Positions 34,964 to 43,374 of a stretch of 64,000 nt of DNA are shown here, one piece after another (within the stretch, counting starts at the first letter, position 1; every line of letters starts with the position of its first letter). This stretch comes from Dokdonia pacifica (GTDB taxonomy: Bacteria > Bacteroidota > Bacteroidia > Flavobacteriales > Flavobacteriaceae). Location: positions 347,661-411,660 of the forward strand of contig NZ_FZNY01000006.1 in NCBI RefSeq assembly GCF_900188275.1. Direction: 5' to 3'. Made by a program: the position numbers and the translations under genes. Below the pieces are notes generated by a model that saw only the letters and a program-made list of their open reading frames with translations, was not told the origin of the DNA and did not search any database.

Positions 34964-35914
34964 ATGCTTACAGTAAGTAACTATCACTATGTTAGGAACA
35001 ATTTTGTTACACCATACCCTAGTATTTTTGGTGTAACCCCTACATTTTTAAAAAACCAATTAGTAGCCCTAAAAAATACAGGGACCTTTATAACTCCGCA
35101 AGAATTATTGGAAAATCACGAAGAAGTGATTCAGTCTTCAAAGCATTATATATTAATCACCTTTGATGATGGGTTGAAGGAGCAATATGTGAATGCAAAG
35201 CCTATTTTAGATGCACTAGGAATCAAAGCGTTATTCTTTGTAAATAGTCTCAATTTTATTGAAAAAGAAGTGACGCTTGTGCACAAGATACATTTACTTC
35301 GTTCTCAAATATCGACTACAGCTTTTTTTGGAATTCTAAAGACATTTGATACAGAAGGAAAAACACAACTTTCTAATAAAGAAAAACAACAAGCTGTCGA
35401 GCATTATAATTATGATGATGAAGAGACAGCTTTATTAAAGTTTACACTCAACTTTAAATTATCACTTCAAGAACAGCATAGCCTTATACAAGCTATTTTT
35501 GATACTCATTTTGATAGTCATCAAGTGGTGAATGATCTATACATGACTGAAGAACATCTTATACAGCTTGCAAAAGAAGGGATGTTGGGTAATCATACAC
35601 ATAGTCATGTACCATTAGGATATTTAGATCGTCATGAGATTATGAAGGAGTTTGTAACTTCAAAAAATTATCTTGAAGAACTTACCCATAAAGAAATACC
35701 TTATGTGAGTTACCCATACGGTAGCCAAGAGGCGTGTGCTTCTCCTGTAGAAGAAATAGCTAAAAGCACAGGACATCAATTGGGATTTACTATGGAGCGT
35801 AGTATAAATACAGGGAATGAACATCCTTTATTGTTAAAACGTTTTGATTGTAATGACTTACCTTTAGGTAAAAATCAAAAAGCATTTGAACATGCGCATC
35901 GCCTTATTTACTAG
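34964..35914 (+). CDS. Polysaccharide deacetylase (NodB/CE4-like)
   Basis: The product is 316 residues. The NodB core has ILITFDDGLKEQYVNAKPIL (the DD metal/catalytic pair), LGIKALFFVNS, MLGNHTHSHVPLGYL (the H-x-x-x-H-like metal motif), and PYVSYPYGSQEACAS. CE4 enzymes remove N-acetyl groups from GlcNAc-type residues. No signal peptide is visible, so it likely acts in the cytoplasm on a precursor. ATG 34964 is chosen; an earlier in-frame ATG at 34859 would overlap asnB by 68 bp. It overlaps the formyltransferase gene, which suggests that a freed amine is re-acylated with formyl. Confidence 0.82.
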   Translation: MLTVSNYHYVRNNFVTPYPSIFGVTPTFLKNQLVALKNTGTFITPQELLENHEEVIQSSKHYILITFDDGLKEQYVNAKPILDALGIKALFFVNSLNFIEKEVTLVHKIHLLRSQISTTAFFGILKTFDTEGKTQLSNKEKQQAVEHYNYDDEETALLKFTLNFKLSLQEQHSLIQAIFDTHFDSHQVVNDLYMTEEHLIQLAKEGMLGNHTHSHVPLGYLDRHEIMKEFVTSKNYLEELTHKEIPYVSYPYGSQEACASPVEEIAKSTGHQLGFTMERSINTGNEHPLLLKRFDCNDLPLGKNQKAFEHAHRLIY

Positions 35915-36701
35915 TACTCATCTTAGGCACAAATATATTGCTGCACAATTGAAAGCGCAGTTAAATCTTGTGGTTGTTATTACGGAAGAAAAAAGTAAAA
36001 AGATTGAAGATAGTAGCGCGTACAATACAGAAGATCAGCACTTATTAGATACACATTTTAAGGATAGAACCGCTGCAGAAGAGCAGTTTTTCGGAACTTT
36101 TAAGCAGTTCCCAAATGATACTCCGCATGTTTCTTTGGCGTTTGGGACCATAAATTCTGAGCAGACCTTAAGGTATTTAGAAGAATATAAAGTGGATTAT
36201 ATTTTGCTTTTTGGAACATCTATTATAAAACCTATTATTCTAGAAAAGTTTCCTAATAAAGTAATCAATCTTCACTTAGGGTTATCCCCTTATTATAAAG
36301 GATCTGGAACTAATTTTTTTCCAATTGTTAATAATGAGTTTGAATGCATAGGTGCCACCATACATATAGCAACAGTAAAAGTAGATGCTGGTGGTATTTT
36401 ACATCAGTTGCGTTTAGAAGAGTTATATAAAGAAGATACCATTCATAGTATAGGAAATAGATTAATTAAAAAGGCTGGGGTACTTTATCCTAAAATTGTA
36501 AAGGATTTTTTAGAAAGCAAAATAGTACCCATACTACAAGAAGATACCAAGTTGTCTAAAGAATATCGAATTAAAGACTTTACACCTGAAGCTATTCGAA
36601 AAGCACATAATGTATTAGCAAATCGAGGGATTGTACTATATTTGGAGCAAGCACACCTGCATAAAACAAACAAACCAATCATTACTGCCTCGTATGAGTA
36701 A
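35892..36701 (+). CDS. Formyltransferase family protein (sugar N-formyltransferase candidate)
   Basis: The 269-residue protein has the formyl_trans_N fold: IALFTSTHLRHKYIAAQL at the start, VDYILLFGTSIIKPIIL, the catalytic VINLHLGLSPYYKGSGTNFF (Asn-x-His pair), and ATIHIATVKVDAGGILHQ with the conserved Asp. No OB-fold C-terminus like that of Met-tRNA formyltransferase is apparent and the protein is short, so a sugar-amine formyltransferase (VioF/ArnA-N type, using N10-formyl-THF) is more likely. It overlaps the deacetylase by 23 bp and the following gene by 8 bp. Confidence 0.78.
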   Translation: MRIALFTSTHLRHKYIAAQLKAQLNLVVVITEEKSKKIEDSSAYNTEDQHLLDTHFKDRTAAEEQFFGTFKQFPNDTPHVSLAFGTINSEQTLRYLEEYKVDYILLFGTSIIKPIILEKFPNKVINLHLGLSPYYKGSGTNFFPIVNNEFECIGATIHIATVKVDAGGILHQLRLEELYKEDTIHSIGNRLIKKAGVLYPKIVKDFLESKIVPILQEDTKLSKEYRIKDFTPEAIRKAHNVLANRGIVLYLEQAHLHKTNKPIITASYE

Positions 36702-38085
36702 AAAAGTACTTGTGTTATTACCTGATGGCGTGAGCCTTAGAAATTTTGCATACACTTCTTTTTATAAAAAAGGATTAGAAAAAGGACACGAAATCTTATT
36801 TTGGAATCATACTCCTTTTGACCTTGAGGAAGTAGGATTTAAACAGGTAGTTTTTAAAAAAGAAAAGCCACACTGGCTAACAGACATATTAAAAACGGCT
36901 TGTATTCGTATTGAATTAAATCTTTTTTCTAAGCGAGATACTGATCAAGTATATCAATCGTATAAATTCCCTTTATCTAAAGCTTCTTTAAAAGCAAGAT
37001 TAAAAACTACACTGGTCAAATGGTTTTGTTTTGCATATGGTTCTGAATCTGGATTATTAGCGATACGAAAACGTATGATTGCTCAAGAGCGTAAAACATC
37101 GTATTATCGCTCATGTAAAGAAATGCTTCAAAAAGAGAAGCCTGATATTTTATTTTGTGCGAGTCAGCGATCTGTGATTGCAATATCACCGCTCACAGCT
37201 GCACAAGATTTAAACATACCTACAGTATCCTATATTTTTTCATGGGATAATGTTCCGAAAGCCACAACTGTTGTGACGAGTGATCATTATTTTGTGTGGA
37301 GTGACCATATGAAAGAGGAGCTATTACACTATCAACGTTACATACAACCAGAACAAATTATCGTAACAGGGACGCCTCAATTTGAACCTCATTATCAAAA
37401 AGAAGCCATAGTAAGTAAAGAAGCATTCTATAAAGAATATAACTTAGATCTTACCAAGAAATATATTTGTTTTAGTGGGGATGATATTACAACATCGCCA
37501 AAAGACGAATTATACTTAAGAGATGTTGCAAGTGCTGTACGAGTTTTAAATAAAAAAGGAAACGCTATAGGACTTATCTTTAGAAGATGTCCAGTTGATT
37601 TTTCTACCCGATATGATGCCATTATTGAAGAGTTTAAGGATGAGATTGTACTGCTTCCACCTCTGTGGAATAAGATAGGAGATGGTTGGAATACAATACT
37701 ACCTACAAGAGAAGACATCCATTTACAAGTAAATTTAATAGCGCATACAGCATTTGTTATCAACTTAGGATCAAGTATGGTATTTGATTATGTGACTGCA
37801 GGAAAGCCTTGTGCGTATATGAATTACAATTATCTTAATGAAAAAGAAACGGTAGAAGCTGGAGTATATATATATGATTTTGTTCATTTTAGATCTATGC
37901 CATCACCAGAAGCTGTGATATGGTTAGATCATCCCGATACTATTGCCGATTCCTTAGAAAAGATGCTGAAAGGTGTTCCTGAAACAGTAGCTGCCGCTCA
38001 GGATTGGTTTGCTGTAATTAATAAACAACCAGCGATAGAAGCCCCTGAACGTATATGGGGCGGAATAGAAAAACTTACTTTATAA
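36694..38085 (+). CDS. Uncharacterised GT-B-like surface glycan protein
   Basis: The 463-residue protein has two Rossmann-like halves: N-terminal KKVLVLLPDGVSLRNFAYT and a C-terminal half with KYICFSGDDITTSPKDE, LIFRRCPVDFSTRYD and INLGSSMVFDYVTAGKPCAY (a donor-site-like Gly/Ser loop). Between them is PDILFCASQRSVIAISPL with SYIFSWDNVPKATTVV. The shape is that of a GT-B transferase, like capsule or teichoic-type enzymes, but I do not recognise a named family. It sits inside the nonulosonate-decoration block and no standard sialyltransferase is present, so it is a candidate for the CMP-nonulosonate transferase. ATG 36694 is preferred to the in-frame ATG at 36631. Confidence 0.6.
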   Translation: MSKKVLVLLPDGVSLRNFAYTSFYKKGLEKGHEILFWNHTPFDLEEVGFKQVVFKKEKPHWLTDILKTACIRIELNLFSKRDTDQVYQSYKFPLSKASLKARLKTTLVKWFCFAYGSESGLLAIRKRMIAQERKTSYYRSCKEMLQKEKPDILFCASQRSVIAISPLTAAQDLNIPTVSYIFSWDNVPKATTVVTSDHYFVWSDHMKEELLHYQRYIQPEQIIVTGTPQFEPHYQKEAIVSKEAFYKEYNLDLTKKYICFSGDDITTSPKDELYLRDVASAVRVLNKKGNAIGLIFRRCPVDFSTRYDAIIEEFKDEIVLLPPLWNKIGDGWNTILPTREDIHLQVNLIAHTAFVINLGSSMVFDYVTAGKPCAYMNYNYLNEKETVEAGVYIYDFVHFRSMPSPEAVIWLDHPDTIADSLEKMLKGVPETVAAAQDWFAVINKQPAIEAPERIWGGIEKLTL

Positions 38086-39518
38086 TGTTTTTTAATTCTA
38101 TAGAATATTTAATCTTTTTACCCATATGTTTTACGATATATTGGTTTGTAGTACAACGTAATTTAAAATGGCAAAATTTATTTGTACTAGTGATAAGCTA
38201 TATTTTCTATGGATGGTGGGATTGGCGATTTTTGTCTTTAATTGCTTTTAGTACGATTGTAGATTATACTGTTGGGATATATATGGAGAAGTCTTCTTCT
38301 AAATCACAACGAAAAAGGTTGCTATGGATCTCTCTTATTGTAAATCTAGGGTTACTAGGCTTTTTTAAATACTATAACTTCTTTGTAGATAGTTGGGTAG
38401 CTTCTTTTGATGCTATTGGGATTAGTATGAATACAAGTACACTATCTATAATTCTGCCCGTAGGAATATCTTTTTACACCTTCCAGACATTAAGTTATAC
38501 AATAGATGTGTATCGAGGGAATTTAAAGCCTTCCAAAAACCTGATCAATTTTGCAGCATATGTAGCGTTTTTTCCGCAATTGGTAGCAGGGCCTATTGAA
38601 CGTGCTACAAACTTACTGCCTCAGTTTTCGCGAAAGCGTGTATTTAATGAAGATCAAGCAATTTCTGGATTACATCTTATTGTTTGGGGACTCTTTCAGA
38701 AAGTAGTTATTGCAGATAGTTGCGCCGTATATGTAAATGCAATTTTTGAAGATTATAGTACCTTAAATGCAACGAGTTTATTATTAGGTGCTTTTTATTT
38801 TGCTTTTCAGATTTATGGTGATTTTGCGGGATATTCTAATATCGCTATCGGAACAGCAAGATTGTTTGGTTTTGATTTGATGCGCAATTTTAATTACCCA
38901 TATTTCTCTAGAAATATTGCAGAGTTTTGGAGACGTTGGCATATTTCTCTTTCTACATGGTTTAGAGACTACGTATATATTCCTTTAGGAGGATCAAGAG
39001 GAACAAGAATGTATCAATTACGCAATGTGCTTATTATCTTTTTGGTAAGTGGTTTTTGGCATGGTGCTAATTGGACATTTGTAGTTTGGGGAGGATTACA
39101 TGCATTGTTCTTTATTCCAGTTTTATTAACCAATACAAATAGAAATCATCTAGATCAAGTAGCTGGTAATCGTTTATTACCTAGTCTGAGAGAAGTATTT
39201 CAGATGGTTTTTACCTTTGGGATGGTACTTGTAGCATGGGTGTTCTTTAGAGCAGAAAGTGTCTATTTAGCACTATCATATATAAAACGCATGTTAGTAA
39301 ATCTTCAATTCTCTATAGAATACTTGAGTATAGGACGTTATAGTGTAGAGTTTTTATTAATGATTATTGTATTTATAGGGATAGAGTGGTTTCATAGACA
39401 ATATGAACACCCTTTTATAGGACGCTTTAAATGGATTAAAATAGCAGTAATCATTATACTATTATTAACTTTAGGAGTATATTCTGATCAGCAAGATTTT
39501 ATTTATTTCCAATTTTAA
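38085..39518 (+). CDS. MBOAT family O-acyltransferase (AlgI-like)
   Basis: The 477-residue multi-spanning membrane protein has the AlgI order of motifs: FYGWWDWRFLSLIAFSTIVD, LPVGISFYTFQTLSYTIDVY, FFPQLVAGPIERATNLLPQF, WRRWHISLSTWFRDYVYIPL, and the catalytic-His region FLVSGFWHGANWTFVVWGGL. AlgI moves acetyl groups across the membrane for alginate acetylation together with AlgJ/AlgX SGNH proteins; no such gene is adjacent. ATG 38085 overlaps the previous stop by 1 bp. A partial palindrome copy (38626-38638) encodes FSRKR. Confidence 0.9.
   Translation: MFFNSIEYLIFLPICFTIYWFVVQRNLKWQNLFVLVISYIFYGWWDWRFLSLIAFSTIVDYTVGIYMEKSSSKSQRKRLLWISLIVNLGLLGFFKYYNFFVDSWVASFDAIGISMNTSTLSIILPVGISFYTFQTLSYTIDVYRGNLKPSKNLINFAAYVAFFPQLVAGPIERATNLLPQFSRKRVFNEDQAISGLHLIVWGLFQKVVIADSCAVYVNAIFEDYSTLNATSLLLGAFYFAFQIYGDFAGYSNIAIGTARLFGFDLMRNFNYPYFSRNIAEFWRRWHISLSTWFRDYVYIPLGGSRGTRMYQLRNVLIIFLVSGFWHGANWTFVVWGGLHALFFIPVLLTNTNRNHLDQVAGNRLLPSLREVFQMVFTFGMVLVAWVFFRAESVYLALSYIKRMLVNLQFSIEYLSIGRYSVEFLLMIIVFIGIEWFHRQYEHPFIGRFKWIKIAVIIILLLTLGVYSDQQDFIYFQF
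38626..38638. repeat. Iterated palindrome, partial copy
   Basis: TTTCGCGAAAGCG with an incomplete left arm. It is coding in the MBOAT gene and read as Phe-Ser-Arg-Lys-Arg. Confidence 0.85.
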
Positions 39519-39668
39519 ACGAATGTTTAATGTGTAGTATGATGCTACTATTTTGAAAAACATAAAGCCAGTGATATACCTTTTATATTAGTCAATATTC
39601 CATTAATATTGCATCTAGAAGTTAGTTGCTTTTTTAAACATACGTTTAACGATTTTATTCAAAACTAA
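39519..39668. other. Intergenic region with nested inverted repeats, possible internal regulatory site
   Basis: This is the largest untranslated gap inside the + strand run of the locus (150 bp). AAACGAATGTTTAA at 39518-39531 is matched in inverted orientation, with one mismatch, by TTAAACATACGTTT at 39636-39649; each is itself nearly palindromic. Between them CAATATT (39593-39599) and AATATTG (39605-39611) form a perfect 7-bp inverted repeat with a 5-nt loop. No U-run follows, so it is not a standard terminator. Operator sites or a second transcription start for the distal genes are possible. Confidence 0.4.
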
Positions 39669-40808
39669 ATGCATATTGCTTTCCTTACTCCAGAATACCC
39701 ACATCCACGTATACAACGTGCCGCTGGAATAGGAACTAGTATTAAAAATCTTGCGATTGCGCTTTCGCGAAAACAGATACAAGTGACCGTATTTGTATAT
39801 AGCCAGTCTGAAGATGTAGTAGTAGAAGATCAAGGCGTTACATTACACCTTATCAAACATAAGACTTATCGCATAGGAGGCTGGTTTTTATACAGGAAAC
39901 ACATTAATAGATACATTAATACCGTTGTTAAAAAACAACATATTGATGTGATAGAAGCGCCAGATTGGACAGGTATTACATCATTTATGAAATTTAAAAT
40001 ACCTGTAGTCATAAGACTTCATGGCTCAGATACGTATTTCTGTGAGCTAGAAGGAAGAACCCAGAAAAAGAAAAATTTCTATTTTGAAAAAAATGCATTA
40101 ATAAAAGCAGATCATATTTTATCTGTAAGTGCCTTTACTGCAAAAAAAACTGCTTCACTTTTCGGGATAAAAAATACAATTACAACCATTCATAATGGGG
40201 TAGACGTAAGTATGTTTACACCAGATCATAGTAAGATGATCCCTAAAACTATTTTGTATTTTGGAACAATCATCCGAAAAAAAGGGGTGCTAGCATTAGC
40301 CGAAGCATTTAATAAGGTAATTGCAGAAGAGCCTTCAGCACGCTTAACATTTATAGGGAAAGACGTTACAGATGCAAAAACTGGTACTAGTACAATACAA
40401 CTATTACAATCAATACTAACTAAAGAAGCATTAGCACAAGTAACGTTTATTGCTCAAATTCCCTACCATGAAGTAGCAAATGCTATTAGAAGTGCACACG
40501 TAGTATGTTTACCAAGCTATGCAGAAGCATTTCCAATGACATGGTTGGAAGCAATGGCATTAGAAAAAGCAATGGTAACCTCAGATATTGGTTGGGCAAA
40601 AGAATTAATGATAGATGGTAAAACGGGATATATAACACATCCAGATGATACGCATAAATTGGCAAATGCTATAGTAATGTTATTACAGGATATTGATTTA
40701 TCTAAAACCCTAGGAGTTCAGGCGCGTAAACAAATTTTAGCACATTTTACGCAAGATCAAATAGCAGAAAAAAATAATGTGTTCTATAAAAACCTTATTG
40801 CTAAATGA
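39669..40808 (+). CDS. Family 4 glycosyltransferase (GT-B)
   Basis: The 379-residue protein has N-terminal HIAFLTPEYPHPRIQRAAG and the acceptor-side PVVIRLHGSDTYFCELEGR. Its donor domain has ILYFGTIIRKKGVLALAEAF, RLTFIGKDVTDAKTG, VTFIAQIPYHEVANAI and VCLPSYAEAFPMTWLEAMAL (EX7E site). A near-perfect palindrome copy near the N-terminus (39761-39773) encodes ALSRKQ. It overlaps the next gene by 4 bp. Confidence 0.88.
   Translation: MHIAFLTPEYPHPRIQRAAGIGTSIKNLAIALSRKQIQVTVFVYSQSEDVVVEDQGVTLHLIKHKTYRIGGWFLYRKHINRYINTVVKKQHIDVIEAPDWTGITSFMKFKIPVVIRLHGSDTYFCELEGRTQKKKNFYFEKNALIKADHILSVSAFTAKKTASLFGIKNTITTIHNGVDVSMFTPDHSKMIPKTILYFGTIIRKKGVLALAEAFNKVIAEEPSARLTFIGKDVTDAKTGTSTIQLLQSILTKEALAQVTFIAQIPYHEVANAIRSAHVVCLPSYAEAFPMTWLEAMALEKAMVTSDIGWAKELMIDGKTGYITHPDDTHKLANAIVMLLQDIDLSKTLGVQARKQILAHFTQDQIAEKNNVFYKNLIAK
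39761..39773. repeat. Iterated palindrome, partial copy
   Basis: GCTTTCGCGAAAA: left arm complete, right arm AAAAC and not AAAGC. It is coding and read as Ala-Leu-Ser-Arg-Lys-Gln. A more degenerate relative (CGCTTGCGCGAAAAG) begins near 41220. Confidence 0.8.
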
Positions 40809-42346
40809 TCTTTTTATATCACATACATGATACTGTAAAAGAGATTGTAGATGAGCAAGCAATACCTATTTCTATTCAAGAAGAAAAACCTGAAAAAGCT
40901 ATAGTTGCCATTGCAGAAAATTATCCAGATGAATGGATTATTTGGTGTCATATAGATCATAAAGAGACGCTTAATACAAGTGTATTACCTACATTATTGC
41001 ATCATAAAAGACTCATGATGAGTTTAGGAGACGCCTCAGTTCCTTTTTTAACTCCAGCAATAGGATATATAGAAGATAGCCCATTTATAAATATCAATCC
41101 TACAAAAAAATACCCAACTTGGTGTATGAGTAGTGCCGTAGGAGCTATACATGCGAGTGTGGTCTTAGCGACTGGAAATGTGATTACAAACACTAAAGGA
41201 TTTGACTATTTTTTAAATTCGCTTGCGCGAAAAGGGCAAGCTTTAGGAATACACTGTTATCATGAACCTTTACTTTTACAATCTGATTTGAGTAAAAATG
41301 CTGTAAAAAAAGCAAGCCTGCAATTACAATATACTTTTGTAAAAGAGCATTTTAAAGCATCATGGTTATATTTTTTGTTTTTTTGTCATATACGATATGA
41401 AAAGAAGTTTCCTATTCTTGCATGCCTAAATGCATTATTTTTTGTCAAAAATAATAATAAGCCTATTCAGGTAAATACAATTCCTTTGCAATCTTCAAAG
41501 GCACTCTTAAAAGAATTTGAGATAGACATTATCATTCCTACCTTAGGAAGAAAAACATATTTGTATGATGTTTTGCAAGATTTTACTAAGCAAACGATAC
41601 TTCCACAAAGAATAATAATTATAGAACAAAATCCTGACCCCAACAGTACTTCTGAATTGGATTATATTACAAATGAAAAATGGCCTTTTCCTATAGATCA
41701 TCAATTTATTCATCAAACGGGAGCTTGTAATGCACGTAACATTGCATTAGAAAAAACAACTTCTGATTGGGTGTTCTTATTTGACGATGACAATAGATTT
41801 GCTCCTAATTTGTTAGAAAAAATCTCAAACGCGATTAAAGAAACGGGATCTCATTGTATCAATATGTCTTACTTACAAGAAGGAGAAGTAGAAAAATATA
41901 AGACCTATAAACAATGGGAAACGTTTGGTTCAGGATGTTCTGTAGTACATCGAGATATTATCAATAAAGCTTCATTTGATATGGCTTTAGAACATGGATA
42001 TGGAGAAGATGTAGATTTTGGAATGCAAATACGTAATTTAGGATATGATATAATTTATGCACCACAAATACAAATTCTACACCTTAAAGCACCTGTAGGA
42101 GGATTTAGAAGTTTACCTACATTTCCTTGGAATGAAGACAAGATATTACCCAAACCGGCACCGCAAATCTTATATCACCGTATTAAAAATACTACAGAGA
42201 AGCAGTTAAAAGGATATAAATGGGTGCTTTTTATTAAATACTATTTTAAACAACGTATCAAAAATCCTTTTTCTTATATTTCTTACTTTAAAAAGGCATG
42301 GAACAAAAGTGTCCATTGGGCCCAAAAATTAACTTTAGATGCATAA
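40805..42346 (+). CDS. Two-part family 2 glycosyltransferase
   Basis: The product is 513 residues. Residues about 235-480 are a normal GT2 domain: IDIIIPTLGRKTYLYDVL, RIIIIEQNPDP, CNARNIALEKTTSDWVFL, metal site FLFDDDNRFAPN, and GYGEDVDFGMQIRNLGYDII. The first 230 residues are not a recognised domain. They include IWCHIDHKETLNTSVLP, TGNVITNTKGFDYFLNSL and CYHEPLLLQSDL, which resemble the outer strands and the late Glu motif of a GT-A fold without its DxD. I suspect a degenerate second transferase domain. It overlaps the next gene by 8 bp. Confidence 0.75.
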   Translation: MIFLYHIHDTVKEIVDEQAIPISIQEEKPEKAIVAIAENYPDEWIIWCHIDHKETLNTSVLPTLLHHKRLMMSLGDASVPFLTPAIGYIEDSPFININPTKKYPTWCMSSAVGAIHASVVLATGNVITNTKGFDYFLNSLARKGQALGIHCYHEPLLLQSDLSKNAVKKASLQLQYTFVKEHFKASWLYFLFFCHIRYEKKFPILACLNALFFVKNNNKPIQVNTIPLQSSKALLKEFEIDIIIPTLGRKTYLYDVLQDFTKQTILPQRIIIIEQNPDPNSTSELDYITNEKWPFPIDHQFIHQTGACNARNIALEKTTSDWVFLFDDDNRFAPNLLEKISNAIKETGSHCINMSYLQEGEVEKYKTYKQWETFGSGCSVVHRDIINKASFDMALEHGYGEDVDFGMQIRNLGYDIIYAPQIQILHLKAPVGGFRSLPTFPWNEDKILPKPAPQILYHRIKNTTEKQLKGYKWVLFIKYYFKQRIKNPFSYISYFKKAWNKSVHWAQKLTLDA

Positions 42347-43358
42347 CAGGAAGCTAAGTTTAATTGTTTGTACATATATGCGACCTGTAGCATTATGTAC
42401 ATTATTAGATAGTGTGCAACTTCAATCAAAATACCCAGATGAGATTTTGATTATTGATGGCTCTACAGATAATGCTACCGAAGACCGCTTTCGCGAAAGC
42501 GTATACAAAAATCTTACGTATTATAAGGTGCCTCCAGAACATAGAGGACTCACAAAACAACGTAATTATGGAATTGAACGTGTAGGCGATACTATAGAAA
42601 TTGTCTGTTTTCTTGATGATGATATTGTATTAGAGCCTACATATTTTGAAGAGATTTTAAAAACATATCAAAAACATCCCGAAGCATTAGGAGTAGGAGG
42701 ATATATTATAAATGAGGTTGCTTGGAAAAAAGTAAATGAACCTTTTACACCAGCAATCAATCAGTTTTATTATGATGGCCATGTACGTTCTGATGGTTCT
42801 CGATTTGTATTACGGAAAAAACTAGGCTTAGATTCTGATAGACCTCCAGGATTCTTGCCAGATTTTTCACATGGACGATCTATTAGTTTTTTGCCACCTT
42901 CTGGAAAAATATATCAAGTAGAACAGCTTATGGGCGGTGTCGCCTCGTATAGAATATGTGCTTTGAAATCTCAGAAATTTTCAGAATATTTTGAAGGATA
43001 TGGCTTATATGAAGATGCAGATTATACCTTGAGATTATCAAAGAAAGGACATCTTTATATTAATACAAATGCACAATTACATCACCATCATCATCCAGAT
43101 GGACGTCCTAATAAATTTAGTTATGGAAAAATGGTGGTGCGTAATGGTTGGTATATTTGGAAGGTTAAATATCCTACACCTAGCTTGAAAGCAAAACTAA
43201 AATGGAATGCAACATCAGGATTGCTTACATTAATACGTTTTAGTAATAGTATTTCAAAAAATAAAAAAACAAGAATAGAAGCATTTACAGAAGCCTTTGG
43301 TAGAGTAGTGGGGTGGTGGAGTTTGTTGTTTAATAAACCAAAAATTGAAAATAAATAG
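42339..43358 (+). CDS. Family 2 glycosyltransferase
   Basis: The 339-residue protein has LSLIVCTYMRPVALCTLL, the EILIIDGSTDNATEDRF strand, metal site IVCFLDDDIVLEPTYFEE, and YEDADYTLRLSKKGHLYI followed by a His-rich HHHHHPDGRPNKF stretch near residue 250. The His cluster is unusual for GT2 and may bind metal. The palindrome at 42485-42501 encodes DRFRESV directly after the nucleotide motif. Confidence 0.86.
   Translation: MHNRKLSLIVCTYMRPVALCTLLDSVQLQSKYPDEILIIDGSTDNATEDRFRESVYKNLTYYKVPPEHRGLTKQRNYGIERVGDTIEIVCFLDDDIVLEPTYFEEILKTYQKHPEALGVGGYIINEVAWKKVNEPFTPAINQFYYDGHVRSDGSRFVLRKKLGLDSDRPPGFLPDFSHGRSISFLPPSGKIYQVEQLMGGVASYRICALKSQKFSEYFEGYGLYEDADYTLRLSKKGHLYINTNAQLHHHHHPDGRPNKFSYGKMVVRNGWYIWKVKYPTPSLKAKLKWNATSGLLTLIRFSNSISKNKKTRIEAFTEAFGRVVGWWSLLFNKPKIENK
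42485..42501. repeat. Iterated palindrome, copy 7 (perfect core)
   Basis: CCGCTTTCGCGAAAGCG; palindrome 42486-42501. It is coding and read in the third phase, Arg-Phe-Arg-Glu-Ser. Confidence 0.95.
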
Positions 43359-43374
43359 GAGTCAATCCGATAGT

